DNA of 64,000 nt, taken from assembly GCF_021134715.1 (NCBI RefSeq), contig NC_060025.1, positions 2,418,001 through 2,482,000 on the forward strand. Reading direction: 5' to 3'. Shown here piece after piece: positions 44,301 to 55,588 of this stretch (its first letter is position 1; every line of letters starts with the position of its first letter). The notes beneath the pieces are model-generated. The model ran no database searches and was not told the origin of the DNA. It saw nothing but the letters and a program-made list of their open reading frames with translations. The translations under genes were made by a program, and so were the position numbers. Origin of the DNA: Daphnia pulex (taxonomy: Eukaryota > Arthropoda > Branchiopoda > Diplostraca > Daphniidae).

Positions 44301-46124
44301 TTTTAAAAAAGAAAAACTTTTGGGTGAAATTTTTTGGTTAAAGTTGACGGGAAGTCTAATCGATAAAACGTTGGGTCCCGCCATTTATTTTCAAATCTGT
44401 TTATATACATCCCGTCTGCCACGGGAAAACCGAAAACCACACACAGTGTGTGTGTGCGTCTGCACGATATTGCCAGCCTAGATCCGCACACACACACGCA
44501 CATATATACAGAACCAAAGTTATTATTATTCTTCCAGCCTTTGCTAGCTTCGCTGGAAATGTTTATAAATTGCTGATATAGCTCACGAAGACGGTGTGGC
44601 CGGAGGATCTTGTACACAGGCGCCCCTCCCCCTTATTCCAATAACAAACAACAATGACAACAAAACCAATATGCAGGAGAAGGTTGTGCACACAGATGGT
44701 AGGCATCCGATTTTTATTTTTCAAATTCTGGATGCCTGATCCAGAAATATCGACTGCAAAGTCCTACACACACGCAAAGCCTATATGCACACACACACGT
44801 ATTGTTGAGCTCATGTATAGAATAAGGGCGGGGCTTTACTTAATATGCCTAATAGGCTTTTTGGGCCCTTATACATGTAGGGTCTATTAAAAGTGGGTCA
44901 AAGAATGAAAATAATAATCAAAGAATGAAGATTGATGCGGTAGTTTCTCTATACACCAAAATATCGACCGTCTAAACAAGATTTTGAAAGGATTGATCCT
45001 GGAATTTTTGCTTGAAACATGGATGATTTCACAGTATATTGTCAACTTGCCAATGTGATATCATCTGATTGGATTGAATAACAAATTCAGGGGAGAGAAT
45101 TTCTCGAAAATAAAAAGAAAAAACTGGAACCTAAATAAGAAATGCGCTAGACTTTTTTTGGGGGGGGTACGTATTTCCCGATGACTGTACTACTAGCAGA
45201 GCGTGCGTCTTGATTCGCTTTTCTGTAGAAATAGACACGGAGAAAAAGGGCTATACCATCCCTTCCCCAGCGCTCTTCTTCGGATGATAATAGATTGCTC
45301 AAGCTATAAAAAAGAAGATGAAAGCGCAACAACAGAAAGCGGCTCTCTCTCCAAAAAGAAAAAAGAAAATGTAAAAGAAAAATAATTTTTCTTCAGTCCC
45401 TAAAGAGACCCTCTTCAAAAGGATTCCATTCTTCTTTCTTTTTCACCAAGTTAGTGGGGGATAGTGGGATAGTGCTTCTTTTTGTAGAAATATATTTATA
45501 TACCTCTATATAGTATTTCCTTGCGGGAAAAAAAAAACCGTGATGTTTGGATAACAAACGGACCGACCGTGATGACGGCCGGCTTACCGGAGCGTGCACA
45601 CATTTTTCTACGGCCGCCTCTGACTACTACGAATCCCGTGCTGGTGGAAAGAATAAACAAACCTTATTCTTATTTTTTAAAAGAAGAAGAATGTGTGTAT
45701 TGTAATATTTGAGCTCTTTAGTTACGACTCTTGTTCGCATAGACACACAGTCTCACCACGTATAACATTTGATATGGGACGTTAGATATTTTTGGTGCTT
45801 AAAAGAATAAGGAAAATGTGTGTATGTGTGTGCGCGCTGGATGTATACTTGGCTATTGATTTATTTGATGTCTTGATGTCGTGCGAGAGCTTAGAGCTTC
45901 GTTTAGATATTATATATTATATATATCTCTTGGCCGCCGCGTTGCCCAGCTCGGATTATGACATGTCCAGCCAATGTATGTAAGGGGGTGTATCAAAAGA
46001 AAGCCGGGGAAAAATAACATTCAGGATTTTATTTCCTTTTTTTTTCCTTGTAACTCAATTATCATCAGACGGAAAATCTCCTGGAAATTTCGGTCTTGAT
46101 TGTCTATTTTTCTTATATTTTCAG
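41311..46124. other. Probable first intron of the NWD-like gene, no recognised gene inside
   Basis: Low-complexity rich: GGT repeat 43511-43533, CA/TG runs at about 43115-43132, 43604-43618 and 44445-44500. Short frames only. I see nothing resembling the DUF4062 or P-loop exons that NWD genes usually have upstream. Confidence 0.4.
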
Positions 46125-46204
46125 ACTATCCCATTTTGTGTGTATCGTCCAGCAATCGAATCAAGAACGTCATATCAAAGGGCCTCTCACACACAGTGTC
46201 GACG

Positions 46205-49200
46205 ATGAGCGCCGAATTCTGCTGGACAAGGACGGCTGATCATGTCCGACTGGCGGAAATCGCTTCTCGCCAAAGTTCCTGCCTGGCCGCCAGTTTCAAT
46301 CAGCTTCAACTTGTCGACCCTTGGGCCAATCCCGTCACGTTGGCGCCCAGTTCTTCCCAGCAGCACCGCTCATCGGGGCTATTGATCTGGACGGGCCAGC
46401 CGCAGGCGGACGACGCCACAACTCTTGCCACCACCACCACCTACGACTACCGCAGCTTGGCATTGCACATCAACAGTTGGCTGGAGAACCTACCGACGGT
46501 ATCAAAGTTTCAACTGTTATATTCTATGACGATGGAATTGTTGGAAACTTTGTCATTAGGATTCCAAGTGGAACCGATCCTTGGTGGCGGTGAGAATCGT
46601 TGGGACAACACCGGACGCTTTGCTGGCGGATGATTTGTACCAGAGTATCCGGCGTGAATTATTTGGTGTCGGGTCCACCAAGGATCCGACGACGACGGCC
46701 GACGGCCACTGGACCCAGCGACTCGGTTGCCAACTGCCCAAAGATAGCCGGTTGAGCATTTTGCTGGCCGGGATCGATCGACTCGACTCTTGGGGACTCA
46801 TATCGGTCGACAAGCTTCCGGAAAACGTCCGTCTGATTGTCACTTGTTCCACCAGCCTCGTCAAAGATGTTCGCGGATGGACTTGCGTTCAGATGACCCG
46901 TCCCGAAGGTCCCGCACAGCCGCCAAAGGTTTGGTCGTCGGATCCGATCCTGGGTCCTTTGATCGCCTCCCCGGCGGGCGTCAATGACAAAATCGACGCC
47001 ATTTTGACGGCGTTTTTTGATGAGGTCGAACGCCAATATCCGGCGGATTTCGTCCACAAATCATGCGCCATCCTAACGCTAGCCTCGGGTCTGGCCGGAT
47101 GCAATTCTTCCGGACTGGCGGAAGACGAATGGCGTCAATGTCTCGACCCCAATCCAGCAGCAGCAGACGACAACAGCAGCCTCCAACAAACCCTGAGGCA
47201 GTTGATCCAGTCATTAGGTATACAAACCACTCCGCCTTTTATTTATTTGTTGGCATTTCAAATATTTTGATTGCAAATACCTCGGGGGCAGACTGTAGAG
47301 GTTCAAATGGAAATCATTCGAGTCAACAATAGAGGCGAGGAAAAGTTAATATCGACGGTACAAGGGCTGAACTCTCTTTCCGTTCGATGGATATTTGATT
47401 GATTTCCAGGGCCGTTTGTGTGTTGACTTTTGTGTGTTCCGCCGTCCGTGAGCGCCATCTGCACTCTAAAAGGAACTCTCTTTCTACTTCAGACACTCAA
47501 AGTCTATTTGCATTGGATTATCGATCCACTTGTTAGATCCCCTTCTGATCCGGGTGGCCGCCGCTGCTGCTCCGCTTCCTTCCGGCGCAATGGAACTGGC
47601 GGAAACGGAGGATGAAACGCAATCGGAAAATCAAACTGGCGACCTTTCTTACTACTACAGCTGGAGCCAGCCGGCCTTGTCTTTTGCCCGTCGACGCTAC
47701 AAGAGCCAGTGCGGAAATCCGGGCTTGCTGGCCGCCTTCGCATCCATCCCGTCGGCTTTCAAGGAAATCAAGGAGAACAACAACGTCGTCAATGCGGCCG
47801 TCGATTCATCTGTGGCTGCACTTCGCTGGGTGGCCAGGTTCTTCTCCATTGTCGGTAAGGAAGAATCGCTGAGCCCCCGGTTGCCCGGCCATTTAAGACG
47901 CGGGCCAACAAATATAATAATCTTCTTCTTCTTCTTTTGATCCGTTACGTTGGTGATCCACTTCAGCCGAGACGTCGTTGTACCTGGAAAGAGATCAATT
48001 CGAGGAAACGCTATTCGACTGGAGAACGTGGAGACTGGCCGCCCAGGCTGGACGGATGGGTTTGAGCCTCATCTCGGCCGCCGTTCAACAGTCGGCCACC
48101 AGGTGGGTGGACTCGCATCTTTGGCTGCTCGAGCGATCCTTGCCGTGGATCAACCAGGCCGATTACGTGGCCAACGACTTGAGCGTCATTTCATCTCAAC
48201 AATTGGCCGCCCAGCTGACGGTGGCCCTCAAACCTTACGCCGGTATTATATATATTACATTGCATTGTGTTGAAATGAATTGCAATCAACTGAATCTATT
48301 TAAAACAAACCAAAATAGATAAAGAGAATAGCAGCCAACACCTGTGGCGATTGTATTGCGATGCCCAGGCGGAATGCGATCAATTTGGCGGACCCGTTCT
48401 CATGGCCATGCCATCCGGATGGAATTGGAATCACTCCGGGAAGCCACTAGAAAGAAAAGGTCTCTCCCCTTTTATAACCTAAATTGTAGTTTAAACTTAA
48501 TGTTGTTGTTGTTGTTATTTGGATGTGGTTTGGCGGAAGGATTTTTAATGTGCACTCGACTACAATGACTTACGCATTTCTCTGGTTTCGGTACAACAAC
48601 AACAACAACAGTGGACAACGCCTTTCAGAGGGAGCCCATCCAATTAATGACGGCCAGTCCGGACGGCCAGTGTCTGGTCCTGGTCACGGCCGATTCTATT
48701 GATCCTTTCTTCAGCCTGTCGGCGGCAACCGGACGCCGGATGGCCGTTTACAAAGGGCACAGCGGCCGTGTGACTTGCGTCCACGTCACGGGCGACGGAT
48801 GTCACGTCATCAGCGGCTCGGAGGATCTCAGCGTCATCGTCTGGGAGTTGCACAGCGGCAACGCCATCTTGCGGATCAGGGAGCACATTGCTTCCGTCTC
48901 TTGCGTGTCGTCCGTCCTGGCCAGCCGGATGATCATTAGCGGAGGCGAGGACAGCATCGTCATGTCGTTCCAGTGGCAGCCGGGCAAAGGACAAGGACAG
49001 GGAGGACCCAGTGAGTCGAAAGAGTCGAGGCTGGCCCGCATCGATCACCATCGCGGACCCATCACGGGCCTGGCCATTAATCACAGGGAGGACGTCCTGG
49101 TGTCGGCCTCTCACGACGGATCGCTTTGTCTATGGTCACTGGACAACTGGACGCTCCTCAATTTGATCGAAGTCGGACAGCCAGTTGGACACGTCACTTT

Positions 49201-51352
49201 ATCAAGGGACGACGTCTTTCTACTGGCCGTCGGACTGGAAGACGGACAGCCTCGGCTCTTTTCGCTCACGACCGGATCGCCCCTCAGGACGTGGACTGAT
49301 TTGCCCATCAAAGTAAATTTCTTATTAGATTAAATGGCATTCAAACATGATTCAAAGTTTATTGATCCCCAAATTTCGGTTGAAATCAGGTCGCCGGGGC
49401 CATGATTGTCGGCGGTAACGGACACTCTTACGCCGCCATGATGGCCGGAGATGGCCGGTTGATGTGTTACGACTGCCACAGCGGACAGCTCGTCCACACG
49501 CTCTCGATCGATTACCCGGGCAAAAATGCGGCCTCGTCAACGTCCGTCTGCTGTACCCGGGCCAACGATCCTCGACTCCTCTTTCATTCCGGTTGGCTTT
49601 TGATTTCACCCTCTTCCGGTCGAGTGGGCCGTTTTGATTTGATTTGACGTGTTTGTGTTTTTATTGCATTTATTTTAGTGGGCAACAAAGTCAAGATGTG
49701 GCTGCTGCGCTACGAGGAGAAGCGGCCAGTGGTGGCGGTGACCAGTCCCATGACCTACCTGGCCATGTCGCCGCTAGACGGCGCCGTAGTGGCGGCAGGC
49801 GACCGCTCGGGCCAAGTGCAATTGTGGCGGACGTCCAATTTGTCGAAAATCGCCCAATGGGGTCATCCGTCGGCGCCGGTGAGTGTCGTAAACTTCGACG
49901 CGGCCGGACTCTACGTCGCCTCGGCCGCCGAAGACGGAACGGTCGCCGTCTGGCACTTGGATGCCGGCCAAACGCTTCCGCCAACTCAGATCCACCCCAT
50001 CGGCTGCAGGATCAACCAACTGGCCATCATGGCCGACTGGAACGGCTACGCCGTTTCCTGCGATTCCAACGAAACGGTCGTCCAGTGGAAACTGGGAACC
50101 GGAGAAATTGTCCGCCAGTGGAACCTCGCCGCTTCCAAGCTCCTGGTCGTGGCCAACAACACCCGCTGGATGGCCGGATCGACTAGATCCAACAGGTTTT
50201 TCATTTTTATTTTGAAAACAATTTAACAAATTTTTGATCTGATCCTTCATTTTTTAGCGTTCGATTGTGGTCGCTGGATTCTAACGAGGAGAACAAGGAG
50301 GTGGTGGCCGTGAGTCACGCCGAAGAGGTCCTGTGTCTGGCGCCTACGCCGGACAGCCGCTACATCATCACCGGCTCTAAAGACTCGTCGTTGAAGATGT
50401 GGGACGTTCTGGCCGGACCGTCAGATAAAGGCGGCAAATTGGTGCAAATTATGGCCGGACACGGTGATCACGTCACGGCCGTCGTGGCGTCGCACGTCGC
50501 CAATGTCCCGGTTCTGGCCAACACGGCCAACAGCAAGCATTTGCTGGTGGTGTCGGGATCCCGCGACGGCCAGCTCATCATTTGGGATGCCCAGCACGGC
50601 AGCGAGATCCATTCGATGAGGCGACACGTGTCGGCCATCACTTGCCTCAAAGTCACCTCTGACGGCTCTGTCGTCGTGTCCGGTAATACACTCTAATTTG
50701 ATTTAAAAAATAACTCAATTGATTACAATTAATTTGATCCCAAAATAGGATCGGAAGACGGAACGGTTCGCGTGTGGAATATGAGACTGGGCACTAGCCT
50801 ATCATCTTTTGCCTTAGATTGTCCCGTTTATCAGGTAGTAACCATTTTAACCAACACCCGATATCTTGAATTGATTATAAATTGATTTGTCATTAGATTG
50901 TCATGTCACCGGACGCTTCCAGAATGTGGATTAGAATGGCCCAGAAACCGATTCCGGCTATTTTGGAACTGAGACACACACCGGCTGTCCACGTCAAGAC
51001 AGAAGTGGCTTCTCGCCCAGCTTCGCCAGGTAAATTCAATTCCATCGATCGACATTTCAATTCTCTCCAATCAACAATTTAAAAAAAATTTCGACTTTTG
51101 TCCACAGTCCACCTGAAAAAAGCCCCGCCCACACGCCGTCTGCTCAAGAAGGAAATCTCACTGGACTCGTACACTTGGCTCAAGCGATACGGAACCAAGA
51201 ACGGCGGCGCCCAGCAGCAGCATCACAATCAAGCCTCGGCTCACGCCCAGCAGCAGACGTCCGTCTCACATTCGCCCACCGTCGAGTCTGTCCTCATGAA
51301 ACTCTCGAGACGCAATTCCTTTTGCAACGTTCCAGAGTCTGGCGAAACCTAA
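46205..51352 (+). CDS. NACHT/WD-repeat protein (NWD-like STAND protein) with degenerate P-loop
   Basis: Twelve coding exons: 46205-46498, 46560-47217, 47537-47854, 47967-48242, 48319-48459, 48612-49312, 49390-49591, 49679-50195, 50258-50682, 50749-50834, 50897-51029, 51108-51352. All junctions keep phase; 1331 residues. Residues about 55-300 look like the NACHT/STAND module of NWD1/NWD2: LLIWTGQPQADDATTLA at the P-loop position, RIVGTTPDALLADDLYQSI (the family's 'GT-P' strand), SILLAGIDRLDSW (Walker B-like) and NVRLIVTCS. Winged-helix-like sequence follows. The C-terminal half is WD repeats (SGSEDLSVIVWEL, SASHDGSLCLWSL, AGDRSGQVQLWRT, TGSKDSSLKMWDV, SGSEDGTVRVWNM). The tail has SLDSYTWLKRYG and a Gln/His-rich segment. 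The usual GxxxxGK[ST] is absent, so ATP binding is doubtful. The protein probably acts as a cytoplasmic scaffold. The exon containing the start begins at 46125. Confidence 0.8.
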
Positions 51353-54240
51353 ACAAACGGATATGCAAAAATTAAAATTAAACCAGACGATATTTACCAG
51401 TCGCGATCCTATCGATTGATTTTTAACACATTTCTCGTATTTCCTTGAAAAATCCCTTTCACTTGATCTCGTCGACTCTAAATCGATCCTGTCTGCGTTT
51501 TAATCCCCCTCATCTTTCGCACGAAACCTGCACGACTAAACCAAAGAATTCAAATACGCGTAGTTTACTAAAAATTAGTCAGCCCCTCGATATTGTTATT
51601 TATTTATGATATAAATTATAACCTATTTTATACCGGAAATCCTATTATTTATTATTATTTGATCATCATTCCTCTCTCCCTAAATCGTTTTGGCTGTTTC
51701 ATTCGTTATATATTTACTATATTTAAATAAGACGGCGAATATATAATAATGATTGTGATTATGTCAGTTGTGTCGATTTGAATTTTGAATGTGCGTGTTT
51801 ATCGTTAATCCCGCGTTATTTTTTTCACCCATCTTCAACATTCGTGACAATCAAATCGAATTGTCGTCCCCCTTAATGTCGCATCGCATCACCCGCAAAA
51901 ACCGGATTATTTCGAAAAATACAATCAAATTAAAAAAACAAATCAGTTAGAAAGAAAAAAGATTAAAAAAACCACTTTCTCAATTCTCACGACGTTATTT
52001 TTATACCCGGCACGGAGTGTGCGTCATTGAGAAACTATCAATTTTAAATTCCGATTACAATCACCGAATTCGTTAGAAAGAATTAAAGCGGTTGAATGGC
52101 CCCGAGCGCTCAGAACCGGAGAATATCCAACTGATTCTAATCACACATTTGGTCGTGAATCTAATAATACCTGGCGGTTATATATATCTAATATACAGTC
52201 GCCCCCTCCCCCTTTAATCAAGTCGACAAACAAAAATTCTGTGACAGACATGATCGTGGGATACGCAGTCGACTATATTTCTCTAGTGGTAGGATCAATT
52301 GGATCCTGTGAAAGGTTCACCAGATGAATTCTGAGTGGCTATGCAAACAAGTCAATTGTTGCGTGTACATCTAAAATGCCAAAGAAATCATTATCAAACA
52401 GTTGGTGTGATTAGAGAACCAGTCAATGTACGCATGTGAAAAGCCAATTGATATAATATTGCGGACTTTATGTATTCATCGTTCCGCTTGGGAAAGAGGA
52501 GAAACGATCCACGAAATGCGGTGCTGATGTACAGTCTACTTGCGCAGTCTGCGTTATCTTTTCCTTTTTTCCAGTTACTACGAAAAAATCTTTTTTCCCG
52601 ATGCTAGGCGGCCCGTCGCCCGGCAACATTTAGGTCGCCATGGAGTCCGACAGGGTTCTCTCTCTCTGCCGAGCTATAGTTGAATGCGACGTACTATACT
52701 ATACTATACTATACACACACATCAATAATAATGAAAACCTTTCAAGTCGATCATCATAGTAGAGAGCTGCTTTGGCTGCCTGTCTTGACAGTCGTACTAT
52801 ATAGTAGTAGACTACGTAGTAGTTGACGTAATAATTGATTTGCGCGTTTGACTTTTTCTACCGTGTACTAATGGGCTGCTGGTTGGCTGTGCAGTGGCGT
52901 CGCGGAACTGGACGGAGCTGAGGTTAAAGACCGGAAGGAGAAGCCAACACCATCATGTGAAATTGATTAGATATCGACTCTCTACTGTACTGTGTAGTAC
53001 ATTTACAAAGAAAAATAAACAAAACAATTATTTATTTGTCTTTAATAGTATTGCCCTTGACACAACTTTTTAATTTTTTGTTTCCTACCTGCGCGTTTTG
53101 ATAATGAAAAAATAAAAAAAATATAGGAACGGCGGCGAATCGAATCAACATCGTTAAGGGTCCGCTATCCATTCAAGAACAATAGAGAATGGGCCAGCGG
53201 GGTCATGTCTCGCGTGTGAGATCAGCAGCGTGAGTCTTTGACGAGAGTTGACGGATCGGACAAGCTTTCACGCTATTGTCTGCAAATGGAAATAATAAAC
53301 GAGGAAAAACGTGGAAATTTGTTTTCGACTGGGGAGTATAGAAAAATAACTCACAAAATAGTGGCGGGTGTTACGATTCCGTGCCGAGTCAAATCAGTCG
53401 ACGAAATTTCACGCGTTCCGCTCGATCAGCTGAATTGACCTTTTCCCAGAAATTATGTTCGTTTTTAAATGAGTCCCACCCGCAATCTATCTGGTATTTT
53501 CATTAATTTTCAGGATATTTCAGGAGAAAACGCTCGCGCCACTCTTGAATTATTCATCGAGAACCCATTTCCGGTGAACTAAGAGGTTGCGTAATTATTA
53601 ATTAATCATTTTCACGCGCAATACAAGTTTTGACATATCAACTCGATAAACATTGACTCGGCGTCCCGTGTGACTGTAATAACGAGAGAGAATAAAACCA
53701 CGACCAGCATGTGTAAACAGGTGTGCAACAACAATCGACAATTGACTAACACGCCCCACAAAACTACATCCAAATGTATTCGTAATGGCTTATTGGGTTT
53801 CCCGTTCGATTTCGATACATTCTCTCATTTTGGACTATCTATTGACAAACGAAATAATAGTATAACTAAAACCAACCCCCTGGAAAGGAATTAAATGTGC
53901 CACGGCCAACAACCGGTAAGCCATTTCCTTCTGTTTTCCCTTTTTTGTCTTTTATCCCATCAACTTGCGACACAGTTTGTAAAAACAAATAAATGGTACT
54001 ACCTACCACCCACCAATAAAACAAAAGTCTATATATCAATTAACCCGATTTTGTTTTGTTTTCTTAAAAGTTTTGAACCCACCCGACAACCTTGACATTA
54101 TTCGAGCCACTTTAAGGGGAAACTTTTGTTTTCCATATTTTTTGTAAGCTTTTATTAGATTCCAGGTGAGATCGACAAAGTGAATACACAAACCAATGTG
54201 GCTGGGCTATACCGACGAGAAAACAGGGAGGAGCTTGCCG
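51353..54240. other. 3' region of the NWD-like gene and intergenic DNA
   Basis: A likely AT-rich 3' UTR runs to about 51.75 kb (ATTAAA near 51376, AATAAG near 51726), then anonymous DNA. A (TACTA)n microsatellite occupies about 52692-52718. No gene recognised. Confidence 0.4.
52692..52718. repeat. Pentanucleotide microsatellite
   Basis: About five tandem TACTA/ACTAT units followed by a short CA run. Confidence 0.8.
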
Positions 54241-54250
54241 GTGGGAGGAG

Positions 54251-54524
54251 TATATAGGAGACAACAACACAGGTGTGCGCACACACACTTCCCAATAGGA
54301 GGGGAGACCAGCTTTTTTTGTTGGTTGTTGTTGATTGAAACCGCACAAAGGAGAGAGAGAAACAGTTTCACTTGGTCGTCGCAGATATTCGAGCAGCAGT
54401 GCCACTCACTCCCAAACCTTCCACGCATCACCACCACCTGTCTCCTTTCGTCACTTATTGTTGGTCAACTCGTACGTGTGTAACAGTGCAACTTTTTCCC
54501 CCCAACAACAAAAAATCATCGCAG
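54251..54524 (+). promoter_or_regulatory. Candidate distal promoter and noncoding exon of the SLC6 gene
   Basis: TATATAG at 54251-54257, then a GC-mixed stretch ending in a strong donor CGCAG|GTAATT (54524/54525). An acceptor AATTAACAG lies at 55585, four bases before the SLC6 ATG. Splicing from here would skip the proximal TATA promoter. This pairing is inferred only from splice signals. Confidence 0.35.
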
Positions 54525-55454
54525 GTAATTATCATTTTCAATTTACTTTTTTAAGAATCAGCTTTTTATTTTGGTCTGCACTTGACATTGGAAATGGAAA
54601 TGTCATATTGGGATTGCATGAATATTTTTCATTTGAATCGGACGTGTTTGGATTACACAATCACGCTATAGGAAGAACCCCGTTTTGTCATTTTAGTGAG
54701 TCAGACCATGTCCGACGCGCTCATTGACATTCATTACACGGAAAAATGTTTTTAAAATAATAAAGAAAAAAAACGTCAATGGTAAGTTCTATTTCCTTCC
54801 CGCCGTTCGGTCGTGATCATAATTAAAATTAGGAAAAAAAAAATAAAAACGGAAATACCGGGATAGATCGTGATCGCGGGAGAAAGCCGCTATGATGAGG
54901 AGGGGTGGACAGAGAAAATGTTGTGGTTTTTTGGGTTAGTATTAGGCCCGTCGTTCATCGGGACGGTTTATTGTGATGAAACTAACGTGTGTCCAATCAT
55001 GTAAATAACTTGTTAATCCGATTGAATTGAAATCAATTTCATTAGTTTATTTATTGAATCCGTCCAAGTTTCTCCCTTTTGTTACTCAACTCGTTTTGGG
55101 TTGGGTCCAACCGCACGTCATTCTCAAATGGCCACCATTTACGTGATTTGGAAAATCTTAAAGGTAAAAAAACCTCCCGAAAATTGGTTTTACCGTCCGG
55201 AAAAAAACATTTCTATTGCGCGGTTTTTAGTTGTTAAAAAAGTGCGGTAATGTGCTGCTGGGGTTTTTACTCAGTTTTTCCTTGTATTCGTCCCCTCACC
55301 AGGAAATGCGTAAAGTGTCACTCACGTAATACCTAATCATCGTGACACGATTTTGCGGTTTGAATTGTTGGTTATTTCTTATCGCAATACGGAAGGAGCT
55401 TCCGTTTGACGCAGTACGAAGCGGAAGTAGAATCCGGATTGCGGATACCGAATT

Positions 55455-55510
55455 TGATTGGTTGTGGGGTTGACATATAAAAGGCCCGGGATTCATTTTC
55501 GACGTTCATT
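55455..55510 (+). promoter_or_regulatory. Proximal promoter of the SLC6 gene
   Basis: TATAAAAGG at 55476-55484, with an inverted CCAAT box (GATTGG) about 20 bp upstream. Transcription start expected near 55505, about 85 nt before the ATG. Confidence 0.6.
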
Positions 55511-55588
55511 CCACTTTCCGAGTTTGAAGTGATCGTGTAGTATTTTTACCATCTTAAATTAATTCATTTCACATACAATTAACAGAAC

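Noticed and set aside
46556-47214. Minus-strand open frames of up to 132 codons under the NWD-like gene
   Set aside because: Shadows of a GC-biased coding exon; the plus strand has motif support and phase-consistent splicing.
54112-54727. Overlapping open frames on both strands
   Set aside because: Several frames are open at once, as expected from a stop-poor stretch; better explained as promoter and noncoding exon.
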